Positions 5,803-11,654 of a stretch of 41,891 bases of DNA are shown here, one piece after another. How positions within the stretch are numbered: position 1 is the first letter of the stretch; every line of letters begins with the position of its first letter. The stretch comes from a virus. Both the position numbers and the translations under genes were made by a program. The notes under the pieces are model-generated. The model did not search any database, was not told where the DNA came from, and saw nothing but the letters and a program-made list of their open reading frames with translations. The stretch covers positions 1 to 41,891 of IMG/VR virus record IMGVR_UViG_3300012000_000042. One strand, given 5' to 3'.

Positions 5803-5838
5803 AAAGGGCGAGGAGTAAAATCTTCGCCCTTTTTATTT
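5803..5838 (+). terminator. Rho-independent terminator
   Basis: Twelve-pair stem 5803-5814/5821-5832 (AAAGGGCGAGGA with TCTTCGCCCTTT, one G-U), loop GTAAAA, T-rich tail. A smaller GAGGG/CCCTC hairpin precedes it at 5772-5789. It insulates the RNA promoter that starts at 5837. Confidence 0.85.
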
Positions 5839-5864
5839 GACAAAAATCAAAGTTATGTTAAGAT
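5837..5864 (+). promoter_or_regulatory. Early-type promoter for a non-coding transcript
   Basis: TTGACA (5837-5842), 16-nt spacer, TAAGAT (5859-5864). The same six-base offset predicts a start at 5871, the first base of a 12-pair closing stem, and no ATG-initiated frame follows. Confidence 0.7.
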
Positions 5865-5870
5865 AACTAT

Positions 5871-6001
5871 AGTTCTTTCCGCAATGAGTGAGGATGACTT
5901 CCTCCATAAGAGCCCTTGAAGCCCCAATGCCCAGAGTCTGAGGCAATTAAAGGTGGGTATATATTTTCTCTAGTTCTAGAATAGAGAGAGCGGAAAGAGC
6001 T
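5871..6001 (+). ncRNA. Putative structured RNA of about 131 nt, family unknown
   Basis: The ends pair: 5871-5882 (AGTTCTTTCCGC) with 5990-6001 (GCGGAAAGAGCT), twelve pairs with one G-U. Inside are a GAGGA/TCCTC hairpin (about 5890-5905), a GCCCAG-AGT-CTG(A)GGC hairpin (about 5929-5944) and a CTCTA/TAGAG hairpin (about 5968-5986), giving a multibranched shape. It has its own promoter and an upstream terminator, and no plausible reading frame. It does not match tRNA, tmRNA or RNase P RNA signatures that I can recall. A 6S-like decoy or another regulatory RNA is possible but unproven. Confidence 0.55.
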
Positions 6002-6186
6002 TACTTATTTTGTCGCCAGTTAGTTCTGTGGTGAAAACACCAATCAAGAAGAGCCCATTCAAATCCAACATCTTTACCAGCTTTTTCACTTTCAAGCCAT
6101 TTGTGTTTTAATATTTCCTCACGCTCACGAAGGAATTCTTTGTATAGTGCAGATGATTCTAAGAGACCGCTGACTTTTGAGTTCAT
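6001..6186 (-). CDS. Short conserved protein (HKW..SE..G.D.G...A..DW..HHR pattern)
   Basis: 61 residues on the reverse strand. The C-terminal part EILKHKWLESEKAG followed by KDVGFEWALLDWCFHHR has a pattern I recognise from many short bacterial hypothetical proteins (HKW.ESEKAGrDIGfe.AL.DW..KHR..WR). It is cytoplasmic and helical, with no assigned role. The stop codon at 6001-6003 abuts the 3' end of the structured RNA, so the two transcripts converge. The start at 6186 has TAGAAT six bases upstream. Confidence 0.65.
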   Translation of the reverse strand: MNSKVSGLLESSALYKEFLREREEILKHKWLESEKAGKDVGFEWALLDWCFHHRTNWRQNK

Positions 6187-6221
6187 ATCTAAATTCTAAA
6201 TTAGATTACACAAAATAGCAA
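6187..6221 (-). promoter_or_regulatory. Early-type promoter for the gene ending at 6001
   Basis: On the reverse strand: TTGCTA, a 17-nt spacer, TAGAAT, six bases, ATG 6186. The -35 is weak. Confidence 0.45.
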
Positions 6222-6270
6222 ATATTAATTGCTAAATAGCTAAATACTTAATATAATAATACTACATATT

Positions 6271-6342
6271 GGGGCTATCGTCTAATGGTTAGGACTCCTC
6301 GCTTTCAATGAGGGTGTATCGGTTCGAATCCGTTTAGCCCTA
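6271..6342 (+). tRNA. tRNA-Glu (UUC)
   Basis: Acceptor GGGGCTA/TAGCCCT (first pair G-U), D stem GTCT/GGAC, anticodon stem CCTCG/TGAGG, loop CTTTCAA (anticodon 6304-6306 TTC), T arm ATCGG-TTCGAAT-CCGTT with one mismatch, A73. The last two bases are also the first two of cassette R5. Confidence 0.88.
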
Positions 6343-6410
6343 AGTATTTGATTATTAAGCATTTACAGAAGCGGGGTCCCTTCTGTTATAAGTTATTGAT
6401 TATTAATAAC
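6341..6410 (+). repeat. Intergenic cassette R5
   Basis: Left half 6341-6366 (TAAGTATTTGATTATTAAGC..), core 6367-6385 with GCGGGGTCCC, right half about 6386-6410 (TTATAAGTTATTGATTATTA..). It starts inside the tRNA-Glu 3' end and covers the stop codon of the leftward gene. Confidence 0.8.
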
Positions 6411-6527
6411 TTGGTCAGCATCAAGTTCTGCTTGAGTTTCTAAGGCTCGCTCTATAGCTTGATCATCCAGCATTTTTTTCGCCCACAGGTTTAATGTTTT
6501 TTGGTCATCGAATATATCATGCATCAT
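6393..6527 (-). CDS. Small acidic protein
   Basis: 44 residues on the reverse strand (starts MMHDIFDDQKTLNLWAKKML). The ATG at 6527 has an AGAGG ribosome site eight bases upstream and a promoter further upstream. It is predicted all-helical. The last residues (..VINNQ) are encoded inside cassette R5, suggesting the cassette inserted at the gene end or donated the stop codon. Family unknown. Confidence 0.6.
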   Translation of the reverse strand: MMHDIFDDQKTLNLWAKKMLDDQAIERALETQAELDADQVINNQ

Positions 6528-6550
6528 TTTATTACCTCTTTTCTTTTTAT

Positions 6551-6578
6551 AGATTATCATATTTATCTATATAGTCAA
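6551..6578 (-). promoter_or_regulatory. Early-type promoter with short leader for the gene at 6393-6527
   Basis: Reverse strand TTGACT (6578-6573), 16-nt spacer, TAATCT (6556-6551), then a leader of about 20 nt with AGAGG before ATG 6527. This one is not leaderless. Confidence 0.65.
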
Positions 6579-6586
6579 CAATTATA

Positions 6587-6654
6587 TTCTATTGATTATT
6601 AAGGATTTATAAAGGTGACCTCCCTTGCTTTGTAAGTTGTTGATGGTGAATGAG
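6587..6654 (+). repeat. Intergenic cassette R6
   Basis: Left half about 6587-6610 (..ATTGATTATTAAGGATTTAT), core 6611-6630 (AAAGGTGACCTCCCTTGCTT), right half 6631-6654 (TGTAAGTTGTTGATGGTGAA..). The ardC-like promoter starts ten bases later. Confidence 0.85.
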
Positions 6655-6663
6655 ATTCTTTTG

Positions 6664-6691
6664 TAGACAAAAAACAAAAAGCTGATATATT
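6664..6691 (+). promoter_or_regulatory. Early-type promoter for the ArdC-like gene
   Basis: TAGACA (6664-6669), 16-nt spacer, TATATT (6686-6691), six bases, ATG 6698. Confidence 0.8.
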
Positions 6692-6697
6692 TAAACT

Positions 6698-7537
6698 ATG
6701 AAAGTAAACGAAATTATCACAGAAAAATTCATCGAAGCCCTCAACAAAGGCGTGTGCCCTTGGCAGAAACCTTGGAAAGTTTTTGATCTTTGCAACGGCG
6801 TTTCCAAAAAGAATTATCGGGGCATCAATCAGTTTTTGCTTCGGATGCTATCTTCTGATGATTTCTTTTTTACATTTAACCAGATTAAAGAACTTGGTGG
6901 CAGAATCAAAAAGGGTGCCAAGTCTCACATGGTAGTTTATTACAAACTGCTCAAAACTGAAAGAGACAATGAAACCAAAACTTTTCCCATGATGAGATTC
7001 TATAAGGTTTTTGGGTTAAGCGATATTGAGGGCATGAAGTGGAAACAGCCCGAAGTTAAGAAGTTGGAGTTTTCACCAGTAGAAGAAGCAGAGAAGTTGA
7101 TAAACAAGTGCATTATTCAGATCAAACATGGTGGAAGTCGTGCCTGTTATTATCCACAGGAACATAAGATTGATTTACCTCCAAAAGAAAACTTTACCAG
7201 CGTTGAGGAATATTATTCCACGGCGTTTCATGAGATCGGCCACGCTATGCACAAGGCTACGAATGATGATGTGAAGAACGGATTTGGTTCAGAGAATTAT
7301 AGCAAAGAAGAACTGACCGCAGAGATTTTTGCGAGCCTCTGCCTTAACTTCTGCGGAATTGATTCTGAAAAATGTTTCAACAATTCTGCGAGTTATCTTT
7401 CGAGTTGGCTCCAAGTATTAAAAAAAGATATGAACTTTATTATTTCAGCTTCTAGCAAAGCACAGAAAAGATTTGACGCTTTTATTGGTAAAAAAGAAAG
7501 CGAAGAGATTCCAGAAGAAGAAGCTGTAACTGCTTAA
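6698..7537 (+). CDS. ardC: ArdC-like antirestriction protein
   Basis: 279 residues, near the usual ArdC length. The N-terminal domain (about 1-110) has the family signature: GVCPWQKPW, then NYRGINQFLL, then GGRIKKGAKSHMVVYYK, the single-stranded-DNA-binding part. The C-terminal zincin domain has AFHEIGH (H178, E179, H182) and a downstream KEELTAE, whose Glu is the likely third zinc ligand. ArdC proteins protect incoming DNA from host restriction, so early expression from a strong leaderless promoter fits. It sits between cassettes R6 and R7, as a single-gene early unit. An acidic tail (ESEEIPEEEA) is phage-specific. Confidence 0.88.
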   Translation: MKVNEIITEKFIEALNKGVCPWQKPWKVFDLCNGVSKKNYRGINQFLLRMLSSDDFFFTFNQIKELGGRIKKGAKSHMVVYYKLLKTERDNETKTFPMMRFYKVFGLSDIEGMKWKQPEVKKLEFSPVEEAEKLINKCIIQIKHGGSRACYYPQEHKIDLPPKENFTSVEEYYSTAFHEIGHAMHKATNDDVKNGFGSENYSKEELTAEIFASLCLNFCGIDSEKCFNNSASYLSSWLQVLKKDMNFIISASSKAQKRFDAFIGKKESEEIPEEEAVTA

Positions 7538-7596
7538 GTATCAACAACTTAGGCAAGCGGCCTCCCTGCGTTTGTAAGTCATTGATAGTCAACGAG
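7535..7596 (+). repeat. Intergenic cassette R7
   Basis: Degenerate left half (7535-7553), core 7554-7573 (AAGCGGCCTCCCTGCG), right half 7574-7596 (GTAAGTCATTGATAGTCAAC..). Its first bases overlap the ardC stop codon. Confidence 0.8.
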
Positions 7597-7615
7597 ATTT
7601 AACTGCAAAAAAAAC

Positions 7616-7643
7616 TTGTGGTAAAACAAAAAAGTGGTAACCT
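7616..7643 (+). promoter_or_regulatory. Early-type promoter for the GP88-like gene
   Basis: TTGTGG (7616-7621), 16-nt spacer, TAACCT (7638-7643), six T residues, ATG 7650. Confidence 0.65.
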
Positions 7644-7649
7644 TTTTTT

Positions 7650-8285
7650 ATGTTCAAAAACAAAAAACAAGCCGAAGAGATTGTTGGCACACTCTCAAAA
7701 CCTTCGAAGATGCCAGGTTATTCTTATTCGACACCAGCCAAGCGTTGTCAGATTGGTGCGAAGATGCGGAAAGTTGTAGGAAGTATTTGTGCTTTCTGCT
7801 ATGCTCTTAAAGGGCGTTATGTTTTCCCCAATGTTCAGAAAGCTATGGAAAAGCGTTTTGCTTCTCTTACTAATGATCTTTGGGTGGATGCGATGACATA
7901 CTTAATCGGCAAGGTTAAGAATCCTCATTTCCGCTGGCATGATTCGGGAGACATTCAAGGTGTTTGGCACCTCGAAAAGATTGTGAAGATTGCAAAGAAT
8001 CTTCCTAACATTTCTTTTTGGCTTCCAACTCGTGAGTATGCTTTCGTTTCAACCTATATTGAACAAGGCGGTGAAGTGCCTAGCAATCTTACTATTCGAT
8101 TGTCTGCTTTGATGATGGACGGCCCCGCACCCGTGGGAATTGCACAGCGTTTAGGTTTGTGCGTTAGCGGTGCAAGTAAGATTGGAAACTTTAATTGCCC
8201 ATCTTCCAAACAAGGTAACAAGTGCGGTGATTGTCGTGCTTGTTGGGACAAGAATCAGTTTGCAATTAACTACAAAAAGCATTAA
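7650..8285 (+). CDS. GP88-family phage protein
   Basis: 211 residues. The opening SKPSKMPGYSYSTPAKRC followed by GSICAFCYALKGRY is the hallmark of the GP88 family first named in mycobacteriophages, with cysteines in a CxxCY arrangement and a later CGDC.ACW cluster. These suggest metal or iron-sulfur binding. The central part (RWHDSGDIQ, IRLSALMMDG) is also family-like. The function is unknown; a radical-enzyme-like role has been suggested only by analogy. It is followed closely by two tiny genes, probably on the same message. Confidence 0.8.
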   Translation: MFKNKKQAEEIVGTLSKPSKMPGYSYSTPAKRCQIGAKMRKVVGSICAFCYALKGRYVFPNVQKAMEKRFASLTNDLWVDAMTYLIGKVKNPHFRWHDSGDIQGVWHLEKIVKIAKNLPNISFWLPTREYAFVSTYIEQGGEVPSNLTIRLSALMMDGPAPVGIAQRLGLCVSGASKIGNFNCPSSKQGNKCGDCRACWDKNQFAINYKKH

Positions 8286-8293
8286 GATGCTTT

Positions 8294-8362
8294 ATGGACA
8301 TTATTATTCCCGTTATTTTATCTATTGTTGTAATTGTTTTTATATGGGAGATGCTTAAATGA
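8294..8362 (+). CDS. 22-residue membrane peptide
   Basis: ATG 8294 to TGA 8360-8362. After MD it is almost one hydrophobic helix (IIIPVILSIVVIVFIW) ending EMLK. Its TGA overlaps the next ATG (ATGA), and the ribosome site of the next gene lies inside it, arguing for a real coupled gene. Could be a membrane-acting small early peptide. Confidence 0.5.
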   Translation: MDIIIPVILSIVVIVFIWEMLK

Positions 8363-8508
8363 ATATCGAAAAACTCTTAAACGAAAATCTTGAAACTTTT
8401 TATCCGTGGAATGATTCTGATAATCCTCCACTCGATACAAACAAAACTTTCGTGCAAAAGCAGAGAGAAATTGACGAAGAGTTCGAAGGTTGGCGAGCTA
8501 GTATGTAA
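8359..8508 (+). CDS. Small acidic protein
   Basis: 49 residues (starts MNIEKLLNENLETFYPW). A GGGAG ribosome site at 8346-8350 precedes the ATG by eight bases. Rich in Asp, Glu and aromatic residues; family unknown. Last gene of the 7650-8508 unit. Confidence 0.6.
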   Translation: MNIEKLLNENLETFYPWNDSDNPPLDTNKTFVQKQREIDEEFEGWRASM

Positions 8509-8520
8509 AAAATTGCTACT

Positions 8521-8588
8521 GTAAGTCTTTGAATATCAAGGATTTACAACGGCAGGGCCCCCGCGCCTATAAGTCGTTGATAATCAGC
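8521..8588 (+). repeat. Intergenic cassette R8
   Basis: Left half 8521-8547 (GTAAGTCTTTGAATATCAAG..), core 8548-8567 with GGCAGGGCCCCCGCGCC, right half 8568-8588 (TATAAGTCGTTGATAATCAG.). It lies between convergent genes, so it is not a promoter cassette here. Confidence 0.88.
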
Positions 8589-8701
8589 TATTTGCGTTTG
8601 TTATGCCAAAGCCAAAAACCAAAGTTTATAAGAGTTTCTAATCCAGCCAAAGCAAGATAAGAAAATCCCAACATTGATCCAGCGATGATATATGCTTGCA
8701 T
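8588..8701 (-). CDS. 37-residue membrane protein
   Basis: Reverse-strand ATG 8701, with a GGAG site just upstream and its start adjacent to the stop of the preceding gene. Residues about 4-30 (YIIAGSMLGFSYLALAGLET) form one membrane helix, and the C-terminus NKRK is positive, so an N-out, C-in topology is likely. Family unknown. The longer frame upstream overlaps the neighbour and was not used. Confidence 0.55.
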   Translation of the reverse strand: MQAYIIAGSMLGFSYLALAGLETLINFGFWLWHNKRK

Positions 8702-8702
8702 A

Positions 8703-8975
8703 TTATTCTCCACAGAAGTTTTCGTCACCAGCCCAACCGAAGTCTTCCATCTGGTAACATCCACCATTGTAGTCCTCATCGGTGCCATGACCAGCAGAAG
8801 CCATAGCAGAGTCGAAGTCACCATCCATAGAATCATCTGGCTCGTTAGACCTTTCAGATTCCATAACGCGCTCGTCTTCGCGCTCTTTACGGATTTCGTT
8901 TAGGATGTCACGCACATCCAGCGGGCCCAGCATATGTTGAGCCATCCATTCTTTGAGTGATGCTTTGTAGTCCAT
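8703..8975 (-). CDS. Acidic protein of unknown function
   Basis: 90 residues from ATG 8975 on the reverse strand, with a GGAGG ribosome site upstream. An N-terminal helical part (DYKASLKEWMAQHMLGPLDV) is followed by charged repeats and a low-complexity acidic, Gly-rich tail ending FGWAGDENFCGE. Middle gene of a three-gene leftward operon (9198 to 8588) sharing one leaderless promoter. Confidence 0.6.
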   Translation of the reverse strand: MDYKASLKEWMAQHMLGPLDVRDILNEIRKEREDERVMESERSNEPDDSMDGDFDSAMASAGHGTDEDYNGGCYQMEDFGWAGDENFCGE

Positions 8976-8976
8976 A

Positions 8977-9198
8977 TTATTTAACCTCCATTCCATTCTG
9001 ACAGGTGAGGCGAAAAGGAACAGCCTTCGCGCCGAAGAAGTTGGTGACTTCGGTATCCTTCTCATCGTAAGAAGGAGCCATCTTGTCGAGCATCTCATTG
9101 ATGGCATCAGCGGAATTGATGTAGTCGAAGAATGCTTCCGCATCAGCAAAGGCTTCGGTGCAGTTAATCGAGGCAAGGTAGGTGATTTCGTTTGTCAT
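8977..9198 (-). CDS. Small unidentified protein
   Basis: 73 residues on the reverse strand (starts MTNEITYLASINCTEAFADA). Leaderless start at 9198. Helical segments EAFFDYINSADAINEMLDKM are followed by a beta-rich end. First gene of the leftward operon; the next gene starts two bases beyond its stop codon. No family recognised. Confidence 0.6.
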   Translation of the reverse strand: MTNEITYLASINCTEAFADAEAFFDYINSADAINEMLDKMAPSYDEKDTEVTNFFGAKAVPFRLTCQNGMEVK

Positions 9199-9204
9199 AG
9201 ATTA

Positions 9205-9232
9205 AATGTATCATATTTTTTATTTTCGTCAA
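9205..9232 (-). promoter_or_regulatory. Early-type promoter for the leftward 9198-8588 operon
   Basis: Reverse strand TTGACG (9232-9227), 16-nt spacer, TACATT (9210-9205), six bases, ATG 9198. The gene-free stretch 9199-9503 also holds repeat A (9263-9293) and cassette R9 (9299-9376). Confidence 0.75.
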
Positions 9233-9262
9233 TAGATTTTTTGAAAAAAGTTTCTGATTTTT

Positions 9263-9293
9263 TCGTTTCGTTCAGGTTTTGTTGGAAGATCAG
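9263..9293 (+). repeat. Short repeat A
   Basis: TCGTTTCGTTCAGGTTTT followed by GTTGGAAGATCAG. It is related to copies at 10677, 10718 and 12277 (inverted), and lies five bases before cassette R9. Confidence 0.65.
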
Positions 9294-9298
9294 CATTC

Positions 9299-9376
9299 TT
9301 AAGTCGTTGACTGTCAAGGGTTTGCGCGCGGGGCCTCCCTGCATGCGTAACTCGTTGATACTTAGTATCTTATAAG
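9299..9376 (+). repeat. Intergenic cassette R9
   Basis: Left half 9299-9325 (TTAAGTCGTTGACTGTCAAG..), core 9326-9346 (GCGCGGGGCCTCCCTGCATG.), right half 9347-9376 (GTAACTCGTTGATACTTAGT..). Confidence 0.88.
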
Positions 9377-9503
9377 AGGTCTCGAAGATGCAAGCAACTC
9401 GCAGAGATGTAGTAAAAAAATCTCTCTCGCAGAAAGTTTTTTTCTTCGCCATTTTTTACAGCGAGTTTATAAGTTTTTTTATTTATTTTGAAAAGGATTT
9501 TTT

Positions 9504-9689
9504 TCATTTGCTCAAACTTTCCATAGCCTCTTTCAAAAGTTGTAACGCACCTTTGATGGTTTCTTTTTGGTATCCGTATTGTTTTCCCGATTCCAAACAT
9601 TCTAGTTTGATAATCGCAGCGGAAAGGCAACCTTTTGCCCATCCTTTGTTTTGTGCTTCATTCATTGTTTTTTGGTATTCAGTTATCAT
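9504..9689 (-). CDS. Small helical protein
   Basis: 61 residues on the reverse strand from ATG 9689, with an AAGGAG ribosome site six bases upstream that overlaps the end of the preceding gene. The sequence is helical throughout (MITEYQKTMNEAQNKGWAKG.., GALQLLKEAMESLSK). Probably co-transcribed with the gene at 10110. Function unknown. Confidence 0.65.
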   Translation of the reverse strand: MITEYQKTMNEAQNKGWAKGCLSAAIIKLECLESGKQYGYQKETIKGALQLLKEAMESLSK

Positions 9690-9690
9690 A

Positions 9691-10110
9691 TTAGTCTCCT
9701 TTGTATTGTCCACCGCTGTTGTATGCTTCGTGGATGCCAGCAGAGATTCCTTTGGTAGTTTCAACTCTCTCCAAGAGTTCGGAAGTTGCTTCGACTTTTT
9801 GGATGTCAAAGTATTGTCCAACGCTGGTGAGAAGATTGTATCCACCAGACAAGTTCCAAAACATTACCTTTTTGAGGAAAGGAAGGTTTGGGTAATGATC
9901 GTTTTCGGTAGCATCAGCATACCAGATTTCGGTTTCGGTAGTTTCACCTGTGATTCTCCACTTGGAGATGTAGGAAACTTGGATGAAGTCTCCCGCTTGA
10001 ATGTTGAGTGAGCGAAAAGTCTCAACAGCTTCTTTTTCTTTGCGAGCATTTTCAGCCCTAGCAAGTATCATTTTTTCTCTGAATTGTTTATTTTTTTCTT
10101 TTGTTGTCAT
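9691..10110 (-). CDS. Unidentified protein
   Basis: 139 residues on the reverse strand. A charged N-terminal helix (MTTKEKNKQFREKM..ARKEKEAVETF) is followed by a beta-rich part with the start of an SH3-like or OB-like barrel (IQAGDFIQVSYISKWRITGE). No family recognised. It has a TTGACA-N16-TAGAGT promoter and a leader of about 25 nt with AGAAAGAAG acting as ribosome site. Confidence 0.6.
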   Translation of the reverse strand: MTTKEKNKQFREKMILARAENARKEKEAVETFRSLNIQAGDFIQVSYISKWRITGETTETEIWYADATENDHYPNLPFLKKVMFWNLSGGYNLLTSVGQYFDIQKVEATSELLERVETTKGISAGIHEAYNSGGQYKGD

Positions 10111-10137
10111 ATCTTTTACTTCTTTCTTTCTATCTAT

Positions 10138-10165
10138 ACTCTATCACAATTTGCGATTTTGTCAA
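10138..10165 (-). promoter_or_regulatory. Early-type promoter with leader for the 10110 gene
   Basis: Reverse strand TTGACA (10165-10160), 16-nt spacer, TAGAGT (10143-10138), then a leader before ATG 10110. Confidence 0.7.
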
Positions 10166-10175
10166 ACTTTTTTTC

Positions 10176-10373
10176 TTATTGAGCATCAACAGCTTGCAAA
10201 CCTTTGCGAATGTAAACTGTAGTCCATTTGCCCTTATCAGAGCCTTCCATGATTTCAGCAGTCGCTGTCATGGTTTTCCAACCGATAGTCGAAGGAAACA
10301 ATTTGACGAGAGTTCCTTCGTAGATGTAGAGGTTTTTATTGTTTTCGTATAGTTCAGGATTTATTGTTATCAT
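10176..10373 (-). CDS. Small beta-rich protein
   Basis: 65 residues from ATG 10373 on the reverse strand; the longer frame reaching 10472 would overlap the upstream gene and was not used. Strands such as KNLYIYEGTLVKLFPS and KWTTVYIRKGLQAVDA suggest a small barrel. A purine-rich stretch upstream is a weak ribosome site. Second gene after 10545. Family unknown. Confidence 0.6.
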   Translation of the reverse strand: MITINPELYENNKNLYIYEGTLVKLFPSTIGWKTMTATAEIMEGSDKGKWTTVYIRKGLQAVDAQ

Positions 10374-10386
10374 TTTATTTTCTTTC

Positions 10387-10545
10387 TTATTTTTGAGTTT
10401 CATTGTGAGCGATTTCAACTGTGTGTTGATATTTCGCAAAACTTTCATCGAGTCTTTTTTGAGATTCTTCAACGGCTTTTTTGAGGTCAGCCGAGGCTTT
10501 GTCTAAATTTCCGAGGAGGATTTCGAATTTTGTTTTTCTTTTCAT
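10387..10545 (-). CDS. 52-residue coiled-coil protein
   Basis: Reverse-strand ATG 10545 to TAA 10389-10387. Starts MKRKTKFEILLGNLDKASAD and continues as a charged amphipathic helix to HNETQK. The N-terminus resembles that of the product at 12145 (MKKKLSKYEQLIANLNKAAQ) in start, charge pattern and L.NL.KA motif, so the two genes may share a duplicated 5' end together with their cassette (R10 and R12). Leaderless promoter. Confidence 0.65.
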   Translation of the reverse strand: MKRKTKFEILLGNLDKASADLKKAVEESQKRLDESFAKYQHTVEIAHNETQK

Positions 10546-10551
10546 ACTCTT

Positions 10552-10579
10552 AATCTATCACATTTTAGAATTTTCGCAA
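10552..10579 (-). promoter_or_regulatory. Early-type promoter for the 10545 gene
   Basis: Reverse strand TTGCGA (10579-10574), 16-nt spacer, TAGATT (10557-10552), six bases, ATG 10545. Confidence 0.75.
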
Positions 10580-10600
10580 GAAAAATCTTCATTTAAATTT

Positions 10601-10669
10601 CATTGACCATCAACGAGTTACAACACAAGGGAGGTGGATTATATAAGTAATTGATATTCAAGGATTTAG
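10601..10669 (-). repeat. Intergenic cassette R10 (inverted)
   Basis: Inverted copy: CATTGACCATCAACGAGTTA. (10601-10621), core with GGGAGG (10622-10642), second half 10643-10669. The outer flank TCTTCATTTAAATTTC is shared exactly with R12. It lies upstream of the leftward promoter at 10579. Confidence 0.85.
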
Positions 10670-10676
10670 ATTTTTA

Positions 10677-10704
10677 GCGTTCCAATAGGTTTTGGTCAAA
10701 GATC
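10677..10704 (+). repeat. Short repeat B
   Basis: GCGTTCCAATAGGTTTTGGT followed by CAAAGATC. Between B and C is an AAAGATC-GTTTGT-GATCTTT hairpin. Confidence 0.7.
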
Positions 10705-10717
10705 GTTTGTGATCTTT

Positions 10718-10751
10718 TCGCTTCCATCAGGTTTTGGTCTAAGATCAGGAT
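10718..10751 (+). repeat. Short repeat C
   Basis: TCGCTTCCATCAGGTTTTGG followed by TCTAAGATCAGGATC. It immediately precedes cassette R11. Confidence 0.7.
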
Positions 10752-10753
10752 CT

Positions 10754-10828
10754 ACAAGTTATTGATTATTAAGGACTTACAAAGACAGCCTCCCGCCCTG
10801 CGTAAGTCGTTGATAGAGAACAACTTAC
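10754..10828 (+). repeat. Intergenic cassette R11
   Basis: Left half 10754-10780 (ACAAGTTATTGATTATTAAG..), core 10781-10801 (ACAGCCTCCCGCCCTG), right half 10802-10828 (GTAAGTCGTTGATAGAGAAC..). It lies downstream of the leftward gene at 10840. Confidence 0.88.
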
Positions 10829-10839
10829 GAGGGATAGTT

Positions 10840-11235
10840 TTAGAAAGGCATGATTTTTATTTCTAGAGATTCTTCTAAAGTTTTTTTAGAGGGTTTGAAA
10901 AAGATAACTTTGTCAGAAATCTTTTCGACCGAAACTTTTTCTGGCAGAGATGCAAAGTCTCCTTCTTCATCAGTCGCAATCACCAAAGCTTTTCCTGCGA
11001 AAGGTTGCGAGGTAATTCCAAACTTAAAGTAGGCTTGGGTTTCGCTATCTTTTAGCAAACCCTCGTCATCTAGGATCATATCAATTCCATCTGCAAGGCT
11101 GGTGATCGTGATGAGTTCACACCCTATGAGTGCATAGATGGTTTGGAGTTTCGTGTCTACCATCTTAACTTCGGTGATGGTTTGAGTGAATGGGTCAATT
11201 AAGATTGCCCTTTTGATTGGATTATTATTTGTCAT
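10840..11235 (-). CDS. DUF3846-like protein
   Basis: 131 residues on the reverse strand. Segments KRAILIDPFTQTITEVKM, YALIGCELITIT, DMILDDEGLL and PFAGKALVIATDEEG follow the layout I recall for DUF3846 proteins of phages and plasmids (IDP...tEVe, Y.liGc, lDdEGll, G.alv.g.d). The role is unknown. Leaderless promoter upstream; single-gene unit. Confidence 0.7.
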   Translation of the reverse strand: MTNNNPIKRAILIDPFTQTITEVKMVDTKLQTIYALIGCELITITSLADGIDMILDDEGLLKDSETQAYFKFGITSQPFAGKALVIATDEEGDFASLPEKVSVEKISDKVIFFKPSKKTLEESLEIKIMPF

Positions 11236-11241
11236 ATGTTT

Positions 11242-11269
11242 AGTCTATCATACCTTTCTATATTGTCAA
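11242..11269 (-). promoter_or_regulatory. Early-type promoter for the 11235 gene
   Basis: Reverse strand TTGACA (11269-11264), 16-nt spacer, TAGACT (11247-11242), six bases, ATG 11235. Confidence 0.8.
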
Positions 11270-11272
11270 GTC

Positions 11273-11650
11273 TTACAATCTGTAAAACTTATGATTGCGG
11301 ATAGTTGCCACTAGCTTTGCATCCTTTGCCCACTTGGGCGAGACGCTCACAGCGTGGTAGTGGTTAGCACCTCGCACTATGTCTGGCATCTGCTGATGGA
11401 TGACTAGGTCTGCAAGGTAAAGAGCGTTCTTACCTTGTGGTGTAGCCAGTAGCTTCTTCTTGGTAGTTTCACTTACTCCACCATTCCAGAAGCTGAATTG
11501 TTTAGGTGCTAGGCATACTTGGCTAGCAGATTGGTGACGCTCTACCATGCGTGTTTGTATGACGCTAGCAACGCCAGCCATACCCTCAAAGGTTTCGCCC
11601 CTAGCTTCGCCTAGGAGTGTGAGTGCTACGATGAATAGTTCTGCTGTCAT
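11273..11650 (-). CDS. SleB-type cell-wall hydrolase (Hydrolase_2 family)
   Basis: 125 residues from ATG 11650 on the reverse strand, with GGAAGGGA upstream as ribosome site. LLGEARGETFEGMAGVASVI carries the conserved catalytic Glu region of SleB/CwlJ-type hydrolases, and later QFSFWNG and GANHYHAVSVSPKWA match the family. Such enzymes cleave peptidoglycan. There is no signal peptide and it is in the early block, away from the lysis genes, so a role in lysis is not obvious; it could be virion-delivered or an accessory. It follows the frameshifted gene in the same operon. Confidence 0.8.
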   Translation of the reverse strand: MTAELFIVALTLLGEARGETFEGMAGVASVIQTRMVERHQSASQVCLAPKQFSFWNGGVSETTKKKLLATPQGKNALYLADLVIHQQMPDIVRGANHYHAVSVSPKWAKDAKLVATIRNHKFYRL

Positions 11651-11654
11651 ACTA

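Noticed and set aside
5871-6001. The structured RNA as tRNA, tmRNA or RNase P RNA
   Set aside because: No T-loop TTCGA pattern, no tag-coding part, and none of the conserved RNase P elements that I know are visible.
9195-9452. Reverse-strand 85-residue frame reading across cassette R9
   Set aside because: It reads through the repeat, has no promoter or ribosome site, and contains the promoter of the 9198 gene.
9388-10011. Forward 207-residue frame opposite the leftward genes
   Set aside because: The opposite strand has SD sites, promoters and charged globular proteins; the forward translation is Phe/Ser-rich shadow.
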